Shown in pieces: positions 55,053 through 64,000 of a DNA stretch of 64,000 bases (the first letter of the stretch is position 1; every line of letters begins with the position of its first letter). The notes beneath the pieces are model-generated. The model saw nothing but the letters and a program-made list of their open reading frames with translations, made no database searches and was not told where the DNA came from. Source of the stretch: Datura wrightii (lineage: Eukaryota; Streptophyta; Magnoliopsida; Solanales; Solanaceae); NCBI GenBank assembly GCA_035772735.1, contig JASDFA010000002.1, positions 34,926,501 through 34,990,500 of the forward strand. The letters are read 5' to 3'. The translations under genes and the position numbers were made by a program.

Positions 55053-56530
55053 GTCTTCTGTGGAGTTATTTTGAGAGGCACTACCCAAAATTTTGAAATG
55101 TGGCATGAAAAATGAGAAAAGAAAAATGGGCATTTGATATGAGAATGTAGCACTCTTTTTCATACATTGTAGATTACTTTTTTGGCTTATGAATTTTCAT
55201 GCTCTAATGTCTTGAATAAAGATCTTGCGGTGATAATGACTTTTGTGGACTCTTTGGGTGTGATGTCTTGTGTGATAAGGATCTTTTTGAATCGCATGCA
55301 TAGCTTCTTGTCTAGAACTTGCCCTAAGCGTGACTCAAAGAAAAATCCTAGATGTAGCTGCACTTAGAACATGATCTTAGGCCCTCTTTTGTTAAGTCAC
55401 TTCACCCAAAATAATCTTCTTGAATATTGATCTTTGATAGCCAACATTTAAGCCTTGGACCATTTCTTTGAAAAACACATTACAAGCCTAATGACCATTT
55501 TTAATCCTTCTTTTTGGAACCTATCCTCCCTAATTGCTATTGATGAAATAATGAAAAATGGGACTTGAAGCCCAAGAAATGGGAGAAATAAAGGAGTGAA
55601 TGTGAAATGAGGCAAAGGCCTAAGTTTTGGGGTTAGCAATAGTAGGGGGAAAATGAGAAACCTAAAATTGATATAGCACCAAAATTGTGATGAGATGAAT
55701 GAATCGATGGGTTGAAAAACCTCGAATCATCAAAAGAGGAAGAATAGTTAATAGGTGCTATCTCTTGCATAAATAAGGCTAAATGTGAAATTCATAAATG
55801 TTATAAAGGTGGCTCGTGTTACACAAACGAGGTAGATGATGAATAAGGAGAAATAAGGTGGAGTGATCTAAACAAGATGATGGGATGTTATAAGCATTTG
55901 TAAAGGCATTAGGGTGGCATTAGTCACTAATGCTAAACATTTATCCTACCCTTAGCCTTAGCCTTCATTATGACCTACAAGTCCTAAGTGATTTTGAGTG
56001 CAGTTGCTCTACATTAGTGGAGAATTATACGAAGGGTATGCCTATGGGTCGAGTTGTGTGCATGAAGATTTTTTTTGAGAGAGCAAGCGTGATAATATTT
56101 TTCTGAAATCCCTTGTGTGTGTTCATTGATTCATGATAAAGAAAAGGGATTCTCTCTTTTATGAGTGGCATCATTCCTTTTGAGGACACACTTGCATTAA
56201 GGTAAATGTGTGAATGAGGCATGAGTAGTGCGAGCTCTAACACAAACTTTGAATATGCAATGATTATGAATTGAGATGCTATGTGTATTTTGTGGATAAG
56301 CTATGTCCTTGTTTTGCAAAATGAAAGCATTTGTGAATCATATCTTTGAACTGTGGTGGCCTTTTAAAAATTTTCCACTTTTATTTTTGGGCAATTTGCT
56401 TCTCTTTTTCTGTGAGTTGGTGAGCATTTTTGGGTTATCACAAATTAAGTGGTCATTGATGTATAAACTCGTGTAGAGTGGCATGTTTCTCAACTGACAA
56501 GCTCTGCATTAGTTTAGGACAAACAATGAT
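55053..56530 (+). other. E7 3' non-coding region
   Basis: No ORF with support. The conserved 3' block (55980-56050) lies here; the rest is AT-rich without recognised features. Confidence 0.55.
55980..56050 (+). other. Conserved 3' block, E7 copy
   Basis: From AGTCCTAAGTGATTTTGAG to GAAGGGTATGCCTATGGGTC, the same length as in E5, with ATTAGTGGAG in the middle shared by both. Confidence 0.55.
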
Positions 56531-56545
56531 TTACGTTTGGGGTTT
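56531..56545 (+). other. E7 polypurine tract (weak)
   Basis: TTACGTTTGGGGTTT directly before the 3' LTR; purine-poor compared with E5 and probably decayed. Confidence 0.45.
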
Positions 56546-58080
56546 TGAGGAGTTGGTAATTTACCAACTCATTAGGCTCTTAAGCATGAGCTTTAGCTTA
56601 GGTTTTACGTCATTTAGATAAATTTATGCCCTTTTTTCCTTTTTATGTGTAGACATCTGAGTTGAAGAAAAAGAGCAAGAAGTGGAGTAAAAATAAGAAA
56701 ATCAGGTGAAAACCGACGCCCCACTGGCGAAATGCTGGTCAAACAGAGAGGACCATTGATTTGAAGAACTAATGCAACCGGCGGTCATGGCATCAACCGG
56801 CAACTCACTGGTCAAATCGCCTACAGGTGCCTAAACTTGTTGGACCATGGAGCAAAGTAATCGGCGGAGCGCGGTTAGAGGCTGGTGAACCATCGAAGGT
56901 ACGGCTGAATGATACTAGAAATCACTGGAGGAGCAGAAGATGACGGACAACGGTTCACAGAGTGTAACCGGCGAACCACTGGTGCCTTCGCAAGTGACAA
57001 AGCGCCTGAATAGGGAAAATTGCATCTAACACTGAAAAAGAGGAGATTGTTGACTATTTTTGTATATAGTCTAGAAGAAAGTACTCTATACATATCAGAT
57101 CTTAACTTTAGCTTTTTAAATATTTATTTTGGTTGGGAAAGAGAAGAACTCCATTGGAGAAGAGTGTGGAATATTTCTTTTCTTATTTTCTTCTTATTTC
57201 ATTAGCAAGGTATAACCAGTCTTGCAAACATATTTTGAGTTAGATTTTTCTTGCTCCTACTAATGAAATCGTTGAGTTTATTGATGAATATACTGTTTAG
57301 TTTCTTAAGTGGCTAAATCATCAACTAGAGGTGTGTGATGATGGGTGCTTAATTAGATTAGGTATTGCTAGATTCATCTTAATATTGCTTAATTAGTGTA
57401 AATCTGTTGAATTCTCTTCAATTTATAATTGATGATCCATAGTTGCAAATGTGGGTTTATTTTTCTTACTTGATTTAGCTTGAAAAAGAAGAATTCAGGT
57501 ATTGGGAGAGAATTTGATGGTGGGAATGGGTGTGACTGTGTGGAGTTGGGCTAGAAATAGCTAAAACCGATGTTCATCATCCTAATTAGTAGTTGATGGC
57601 TAGAAATAGCCCAACTATCAACCTAAACTCTATTGGTCTAATTGAATTGTGTCTTGAGATTCAAAAGGACTCGAGAAAAAGGCATCTATGAGGTTGAAAA
57701 ACATAGGATTCCATCTTTTCCAAAGTTATTTACACGTATTCACAATGATTTGATTAGCTCGCATATTCTTATTTGATTTGCACCCCATCTACACCACAAC
57801 TCTAGTTTTCTCTCATTATTTTCTATCAATTTTGGTTATTTTCCTATTTGGAAAGCTAGTTTGAAATCCACAATATTGTTAACTCTATTTTCCCCCAAAA
57901 AATTTCCCATTCTATATTTCTTCATTGGTCCGAATTAATTCAAATTTCCTAAAATAATGCTTGCGCACATCATTCACTAGTCTCTTTGGGATTCGACCCC
58001 GACATCCATTGGGAATATTTATTTTGATACAATAATCTCTTACACTTTTTCTAAATGATGAGTGTATTTGAGCGTCATCA
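56546..58080 (+). repeat. E7 3' LTR (1535 bp)
   Basis: TGAGGAGTTGGTAATTTACC to GAGCGTCATCA. Collinear with the 5' LTR, with the inverted repeat at nucleotides 5-25 (56550-56570) fully kept. Confidence 0.88.
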
Positions 58081-58085
58081 ATTTC
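58081..58085. repeat. E7 target site duplication, right (ATTTC)
   Basis: ATTTC after the E7 LTR, equal to 48299-48303. Confidence 0.8.
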
Positions 58086-58209
58086 CTATTGAACTCATGA
58101 GTGATTCTTGATGGTGTTAATTGTTGTTCTTAAGTGTGCTTATCTGAGAGATATTGGTGGATTATGTGAAATATGAACCCGTTAAGTTGAAGAATTGGGA
58201 AAGTGCAGT
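58086..58209 (+). repeat. E6 LTR, continuation
   Basis: A short stretch between E7 and E8 that should continue the LTR cut at 48303. Its likeness to the E3 LTR around 41380-41500 is weak by eye. Confidence 0.5.
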
Positions 58210-60709
58210 TGTAATGCCCCGAAAGCTCAAAATTAATATCGATAAATCAGAAAATCTAGAAAACTATAGAAAAGTTGTAGAATGACCAACCGGACGGGTC
58301 GTTCAAGGACCTAACAACTCATCAGGTCAATTGTGAGAAGGATGCCAAGATGATGAGTTAGTGTTTCCGAATGCACAATCCCACGAGTCGTTATCAGGTC
58401 GCACGACTCGTTAAGTCGCCCGTTGCCAAGACGGAGTTTCAAAATTCGAGAAGTAGACAGTGTACTTGACGAAAGGTCATCAGGAGTCATCATCTGCAGT
58501 AACGACTCATCAGGTCCTTTGTTTCCAGTCCTTTCCAGCTTTCCTACTAGCGAACCTGATGGACGACACGACGAGTCATTCCCAATCATGATGACTCATC
58601 ATATGAGCCAGTAGATTCTTCTAGTGAACTTGACGGAAGGACCCAACAACTCGTTGGACCGGGTAATGAGTCGTTAGGTCAACCATTAGGGACAACTAGC
58701 TATTTTTCCCTATGAATTTCTAAGGGCTATTTAGTAATTTTCTATTCTCCCAAGCATTAAACCACATTGTTTAGGCACCAGTTTCAGATGTTTTAGTGGG
58801 GAAAAGCGGTCCATTCCTCATTATGCACTCTCAGTTCTCAAGAAATCATCGAAGTTTCCTCTCAAGAACTCTCAAGCAAAGTCTAGGGTTCCTCACCAAC
58901 TTCAGTCATTCAAGCTTCTTTATCTGGAGAAATTTAGCCAAGTATATGGGGTTTTAGCAAGGGGATTGTCCTTCCTTTGTGTCCCCAAAGTCCTCAATTT
59001 CTTCTATAAGTTTTAAGCCCTGAGCTTTCAAGTATGAGAAGCATTCATGTGTATTTTCGTTGATTTCCCTCAGATTGATGTTTATACCTATTGTTAATAT
59101 AATCTTCATCAGTTCCTTGTAAAATTGCCAATATTATTACAAAAGTGAATTTGAGCCCTAATTTTTTAGTAATGGTTTTTACTTGTTGAATTCCCTCTAG
59201 TGAATGAAGATGCTTTGGGTTGAATTCCTAGAATTTTTTTGTTATTTGTGTGTGTTGGCTAAATATCCCATGAATAAGAATGACTTTTGCTCTGATGAAT
59301 GAAATTCCCAAAATTCTTAAAATTTCCTTATATTATGAATTTGTCCGTGCAGTCGGCGTGAATAGCTCTCTATTAGCTGCTTAGAAATTTAGTCAGTTAG
59401 AACACAAAACTCTATCAGTCTAGTCTTAGTCAGAATCATACCAGTCTAGCTTCAATCAGATTTTAGCAACCTTAGTGTTGTCCAGAAAATATCAACTGAT
59501 CAGTTTGACTCCAATTTATCTTTTTGAGGTGTCAATGGTGCCTCCTAGTTTTCAGACTCAGCTTCAGATTTCAGTTATTTGGTCCATTAGGCGGTCATGA
59601 CATTCAGCTATAGCTCTGACCAGCCCAAGGACCGCAGTTCAGTAAATAGTTGTTCTGTAGACGGTTACGACGCTTCTAGATAAGCAGCTCTGACCAGTCT
59701 TAGAACCTAATTTCAGAATTTGGTCTAATAAGGCTCTCAAGGTGCATGCAGTTATTCATCCCTGACTAGTCTTGGGCCCCAGTTTCGATGTCAGCTTAGT
59801 AGTTCAGTTTAGGTTTTATAGTGGTAGTAGAACATAGCACCGACCGGGTCGGGGTTCCAGCGCACCCAGGTTCCTAGAACTATGTTGCCAGCGTAGGTTA
59901 CAGTATTACTTGGCCTGATTGTCCCCAGATATTTTTGTGTATCACCTAGTTCATACCTTTATACCCTGGCAAGGTATATTGGGTCCTACCGGTGGGGTGT
60001 ATACATTTGGACACCACATCTAGCTCACGTGGTTAAATGTCGGTTATAGACTCTCCCATTAGTCAGTCCAGTCCAATATAAGAATAAGTAGCTCAGTTCA
60101 GTCCAGTATCTCAAAGTCAGACTTAGGGCATGTCCTTGACCATCAGACAGGGTCATTTTGACCATTTCAGAATATATCAGTAGTTCAGGTCAGATTACCT
60201 GTTGGTCATGGTTTGTCATTGTAGTTCAGACTTTATACTCAGTATGTTTCTCCCACTTACTCAGTACATTCAAAGTACTGACACATGCTTGTCATGTTGT
60301 ATCGTTTCATGATACAGCTGCAGGTTCTCAGGTTCAACACAGATAGTTACTTCAGTTTCAGAGCATTCCATTTCAGATGATTAGAGTGTGAGTCCTCCTC
60401 ATTTGAGGGCTTTGTTTATTTATTTCATTTGGTTTTGTTTAGACTTAGAGTTAGCTGGGGGCTTGTCCCAACAACTCCTCAGTTAGATGGCTTTCAGACG
60501 GATATGACTTTCAGTTTATTCAGTGTTATCTAAAGATTTGAACCTTTACTTTCAGATTTGTTTTTCTCAAATATTTTATGCTATTATTTTAAGTTCCACT
60601 GTGCATGTTTACTCAAAATGCTAGTGAATGATAGACCAGGGGTTGACTTAGGGTCACTTGTGGCTTCAAGTACTGTGTTACGTCTAGAGTGTAGACTCGG
60701 GGCATGACA
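58210..60709 (+). repeat. E8 5' LTR (2500 bp)
   Basis: Starts TGTAATGCCCCGA and ends TCGGGGCATGACA, an extended terminal inverted repeat. U3 (58280-58690) carries repeated ACGACTCGTTAGGTC-like words. Confidence 0.87.
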
Positions 60710-60713
60710 AACT

Positions 60714-60725
60714 TGGTATCAGAGC
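60714..60725 (+). other. E8 primer binding site (initiator Met)
   Basis: TGGTATCAGAGC, exact canonical site, four bases after the LTR. Confidence 0.92.
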
Positions 60726-60930
60726 ACTAGGTTTAGAGTATCCTCGGAAAGTCTGAAAGCCGCATCGAGTAGAGTCCTTTTCATGGTTGTGAAGCATGCC
60801 ACACTTATGACAAGGAGGCTATGGGATGTTATTAGAAAAATCCTTTTTTGTTCATTTTCTTTATTGTGCATTAAAGTCCAAATACCATAAATGCCCTTCT
60901 GATTCGTGCTCTGTTTCTTTTTAGTGAACA

Positions 60931-62055
60931 ATGCCTCCTCGGTGTGGAAATGGACAGAGAGCCAGAAATGCCAACAAAGCCGCTCCGGCAGTTCCTCAAG
61001 ATGAATCCTTATCCACTGCCGAATTCAGGGCGGCCATTCATTTGCTAGCTCAGACAGTCACCAATCAAGTGAACCAGCAGGTGGTTCTAGTAGCCACAAG
61101 TGGGTCTGCAGCTGCTGCCCCGGTGCGGGATTTCACCCGGATGAGCCCTCTAGACTTTCATGGAACAAAGGTGGGAGAGGACCCATAAGGCTTTGTAGAT
61201 TAGATCAGAAAGATCACCAGGATCATGGGTGTTAGCTCCTCTGAGAGTGCTGACCTGGATGCCTACCAGTTAAAAGGGGTAGCCTAGATTTGGTACGAGC
61301 AGTGGAAAGAGGGGCGGTCAGTAGAAGCAGGATTGGTTGAGTGGGAGCAGTTTCATACAACTTTCCTAGATAGGTTCTTTCCTCGAGAGTTGAGGGAGGC
61401 TAAGATGGTAGAGTTTATGACCCTACGACAGGGCAACCGGACCTTGGATGAGTATGCTTTGGAGTTTACAAGACTATTAAAGTATTCTCCAGAGATGGTG
61501 GCCGAGCCAAGGGCTCACATGCTGAAGTTCATAAACGGAGTATCTAATCTAGTCCTCAAAGAGTGCAGGACGACAATGCTAATCAAGGACATGGACCTTT
61601 CTAGCTTAATTGTGTATGTCCAGCAGATTGAGGATGAGAAGCTGAAAGATATGGAATGTAAGAACAAGAGGGCAAGAACTGGTCATATAAATTTTGGCCA
61701 CCAGAGATCTGGCGGTGGTAGCTGCCCACAGCAGCAACAGTAGAGGGCCCAGCACCTAGCTCAGCCAGCGCACCAACCTTTTGGTCTCGCCAAGTCGGAG
61801 GGGTGGGTCTTCTAGCACTCAGTCTCAGGCCCACAGTATAGGAAACAAGTATCCAGCTTGTCCCAAGTGTGGTAGAAATCACCTAGGATAATGCCTTCAG
61901 GGACAAGAGGGCTACTTTAGGTGTGGACAACTTCGACACAGGCTTAGGGAGTGCCCATCAGTAGGGCGATGGAGATCATAATCCACTACCTCATAAACTC
62001 CGGCAAGCCGACCAGCTCAGTAGGCCAACCCATTAGGTACAAATGGCGATTAATG
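60931..62055 (+). pseudogene. E8 gag
   Basis: Particle protein. The ATG at 60931 (MPPRCGNGQRARNANKA) follows a 200-base leader. The Gag domain spans FTRMSPLDFHGTKVGEDP, then stops, then a long open part from 61333 (VEWEQFHTTFLDRFFPRELRE ... LDEYALEFTRLLKYSPEMV ... MLKFINGVSNLVLKECR). The C-terminus has a zinc knuckle pair, CPKCGRNHLG*C and FRCGQLRHRLREC, in a shifted frame with stops. TAGs near 61186, 61199 and 61741 break the protein. It is joined to a chloroplast-derived piece at 62056. Confidence 0.85.
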
Positions 62056-62348
62056 CTGGGACCCTACAGATTCACTCTTTTTCCTATTTAAAGATCAGCC
62101 CTCTGGCTCTGTGTTTTCACATCGAGAATTATTTGCAGATAGAGGGATGTCAAAGGGGCTTCTTACTTCCCAAATAGATCCTCCTACATCTATATATAAA
62201 TGTTGATTTATCAAGAATACGCAAGAAAAGCACTTCGAATTGTTGATTAATCGTCAGAGATGGCTTAGAACCAATAGTTCATTATCTAATGGATTTTTCC
62301 ATTCTAATACTCTATCCGAGAGTTATCAGTATTTATCAAATCTGTTTA
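62056..62348 (+). other. ycf2: Chloroplast ycf2 fragment in E8 (nuclear plastid DNA)
   Basis: The plus strand reads as the C-terminal part of Ycf2, the large plastid protein: DPTDSLFFLFKDQPSGSVFS, HRELFADRGMSKGLLTSQ, DPPTSIYK, NTQEKHFELLINRQRWLRTN, SSLSNGFFHSNTLSESYQYL and SNLF. A stop replaces one residue after SIYK, and a few residues differ from what I know of Ycf2. Retroelement sequence precedes it (GQPIRYKWRL frame, gag tail) and resumes near 62361 with HQD*ESSPKVVTGM, the usual lead into protease. So about 290 bases of plastid DNA sit between gag and protease. Confidence 0.88.
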
Positions 62349-62360
62349 TGCTCTCTCTTC

Positions 62361-62880
62361 GCATCAGGATTAGGAAAGCTCACCTAAAGTAGTTACTGGT
62401 ATGTTACGTCTCTTTCACCTAGATATGTATGCCCTCCTAGATCCAGGAGCTACTCTTTTGTGTAACTCCTTATGTAGCAGTCTAGTTTGGCATCAGTCCG
62501 GAGGTCCTACCAGAACCCCTTTGAGTCTCCACCCTAGTTGGCGAGTCAGTTAGAGCCAGCTGGGTGTATAGAAACTGTCCAGTCTCAGTCTTGAATAAAA
62601 TCATTCCAACTAACCTTCTAGAGCTAGACATGGTCAACTTCGACCTTATTCTCGGCATGGATTGGTTAGACTCCTGCTAAGCCTTAATTGATTGCAGAAC
62701 TAGAGTTGTAAAATTCCAATTTCCTAATGAGCCAATTGTATAATGGTCGAGCAGTTGTTCAGCGCCTAAGGTTAGGTTTATTTCCTTCCATAAGGCCCAA
62801 AAACTCATTTTCAAGGGATGTTTATATCATTTTGTTCGGGTAAAAAATTCCAACTTTGAGGCTCCAATCATTCAGTCAGT
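62361..62880 (+). pseudogene. E8 protease
   Basis: Starts with HQD*ESSPKVVTGM, then YALLDPGATL with the catalytic Asp (near 62440) and a decayed flap region. DFDLILGMDWL-like sequence is seen as VNFDLILGMDWLDSC at 62630-62680. Broken by frame changes near 62475-62580. Confidence 0.78.
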
Positions 62881-64000
62881 TGCAGTTTTCAGTGAGTTCC
62901 CAGATGTATTTCCTAAGGATCTTCCTGGAGTTCCCCCTGAGTAGGAAATAGACTTCAGAATAGATCTCCTCCCAAATACTCATCCCATCTCCATCCCTCC
63001 TTACAAAATGGCTCCATCTGAGCTTAAGGAGTTGAAGGAGCAGCTAAAAGATCTTCTTGACAAGGGTTTTATCAGACCCAGCATCTCTCCCTAAGGTGCT
63101 CTAGTGCTATTCATGCGTAAGAAAGATGGTACCCTTAGGATGTGCATAAATTACCATCAGCTGAACAAAGTCACAGTCAAGAACATATATCCCCTACCTA
63201 GAATTGATGACCTGCTCGACCAACTTCAGGGAGCCAGTTGTTTCTCCAAGATCGATCTCAGGTCAGGGTACCATCAATTAAGGGTCAGAGAGTGTGACAT
63301 ACTGAAAACAACATTCAGAACTCGGTATGGTCTCTACGAGTTTGTGGTGATGTCCTTTGGGTTAACAAACGCCCCAGCAGCCTTCATGGTTTTAATGAAT
63401 AGGGTTTTCATGTAGTACCTGGATATGTTCATCATTGTATTTATTGACGACATTCTGGTGTATTCTAGAAATGAAGAAGAACATGCCAATCACCTAAGGC
63501 TAGCATTACAGACTCTCAGAGATCACCAGTTATTTGCCAAGTTTAGTAAGTGTGAATTCTTCTTGAAGTCTTTGACTTTCTTGGGTCATGTGGTATCAAG
63601 TGGAGGGATACAAGTAAATCCTTAGAAAATAATAGTAGTGAAGGATTGGCCCAGACCTACCTCTCCGACAGAAATTAGGAGTTTTCTGGGCTTAGCAAGC
63701 TATTACCGACGGTTTGTGGAAGGCTTCTCCTCCATAGCATATCCTATGACCAAGTTGACCTAGAAGAAGGTAAAATTTTAGTGGTCAGATGAGTGTGAGA
63801 AGAGTTTTCAGTAGTTAAAGACCCGACTCACTACCGCTCCAGTTTTGACTTTGCTAGAAGGAACAAATGGGTTGGTTGTATATTGTGACGCCTCCAGAGT
63901 TGGACTTGGTTGCGTTTTGATGCAGCGGGGAAAAGTGACATCCTATGCCTCCAGAGAGATCAAAGTCCATGAGAAGAAGTATCCAACTCATGACTTGGAG
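62881..64000 (+). pseudogene. E8 reverse transcriptase and start of RNase H (window end)
   Basis: RT: FSEFPDVFPKDLPGVPPE with TAG next, HPISIPPYKMAPSELKEL, GFIRPSISP*GALVLFMRKK, LRMCINYHQLNKVTVKN, IDLRSGYHQLRVRE, VMSFGLTNAPAAF and VFIDDILVYS (FIDD near 63440). The thumb follows with FLGHVVSSGGIQVNP and SFLGLASYYRRFVEGFSS. RNase H begins VVYCDASRVGLGCVLMQRG and runs off the window at THDLE. TAGs at about 62943, 63092, 63413, 63623, 63760, 63779 and 63812 interrupt it, several where CAG or TGG is expected. Confidence 0.9.

Larger units (their letters stand above)
48304..58080 (+). mobile_element. E7: Athila-type element with pol but deleted gag-protease
   Basis: LTRs at 48304-49758 and 56546-58080, duplication ATTTC, tRNA-Asp-like primer site. 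The internal region has only gag and protease scraps, then RT, RNase H and integrase in one frame with nonsense codons. The hairpin pair at the pol end, U3-like clusters and a long 3' region follow. It inserted in the E6 LTR. Two integrase Asp residues are Gly. It is diverged from both E1 and E2. Confidence 0.9.
58210..64000 (+). mobile_element. E8: chromovirus-like Gypsy element, partial at window end
   Basis: A 5' LTR of 2500 bp, initiator-Met primer site, gag, a chloroplast DNA insert, protease, RT and the start of RNase H, all plus strand. Integrase and 3' LTR lie beyond the window. It inserted in the E6 sequence. Many TAG codons interrupt the frames. Tekay/Del affiliation is likely from Gag and primer site but not proven, since the chromodomain is out of view. 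Confidence 0.88.

Noticed and set aside
53544..56545. Possible env-like gene of an Athila element
   Set aside because: Some Athila elements carry an env-like ORF here, but I found no ORF above about 80 codons and no signal peptide or membrane pattern.

Overview
This window is plant nuclear heterochromatin made almost entirely of nested Ty3/Gypsy LTR retrotransposons. I see no intact host gene, no rRNA or tRNA gene and no CRISPR array. Plant origin follows from Athila-type Gag-Pro-RT-IN proteins with tRNA-Asp-type primer binding sites, from chromodomain (Tekay/Del-like) elements with initiator-Met primer sites, and from a piece of a chloroplast gene. Details of the gag proteins suggest a Solanaceae genome such as Capsicum or Solanum; that is inference.

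Layout, with names used throughout. E1 (1-6890, minus) is an Athila-type element cut by the window edge: integrase, RT-RNase H, protease, gag, primer site, 5' LTR. An AT-rich repeat stretch (6891-8160, resuming 18825-19612) is split by E2 (8161-18824, minus; TSD AAAAT), an Athila-type element with gag and protease, no polymerase and a decayed accessory gene. E3 (19613-46699, plus) is an old, decayed chromovirus-like element. Its 5' LTR is split by E4 (19814-40039, plus; TSD GATGA), a Tekay/Del-like element with a chromodomain. E4 gag is split by E5 (23766-33651, plus; TSD AGGAC), a young Athila-type element with gag and protease, no polymerase and a nearly open accessory ORF. E3 integrase is cut at 46700 by another LTR (E6), which is split by E7 (48304-58080, plus; TSD ATTTC), an Athila-type element with RT, RNase H and integrase but almost no gag or protease. 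E6 sequence resumes at 58086 and is cut at 58210 by E8 (plus, running off the window), a chromovirus-like element with a chloroplast ycf2 fragment between gag and protease.

E1 and E5 share LTR and Gag, so they look like an autonomous element and a polymerase-less partner that could use its enzymes in trans. E2 and E5 are only distantly related, yet both replace pol with a homologous accessory gene resembling the plant 'putative transposon protein' family. In both, motifs of the element's own U3 recur upstream of that gene.

The Athila-type elements also share several non-coding structures. One is a pair of small hairpins with covarying stems just after the pro or pol stop. Another is a hairpin beginning exactly at LTR nucleotide 5. 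The third is a 69-70 nt conserved block in the 3' region. Most coding sequences are interrupted, and many of the stops are explained by CAG to TAG or CGA to TGA changes. All coordinates and alignments were made by eye.
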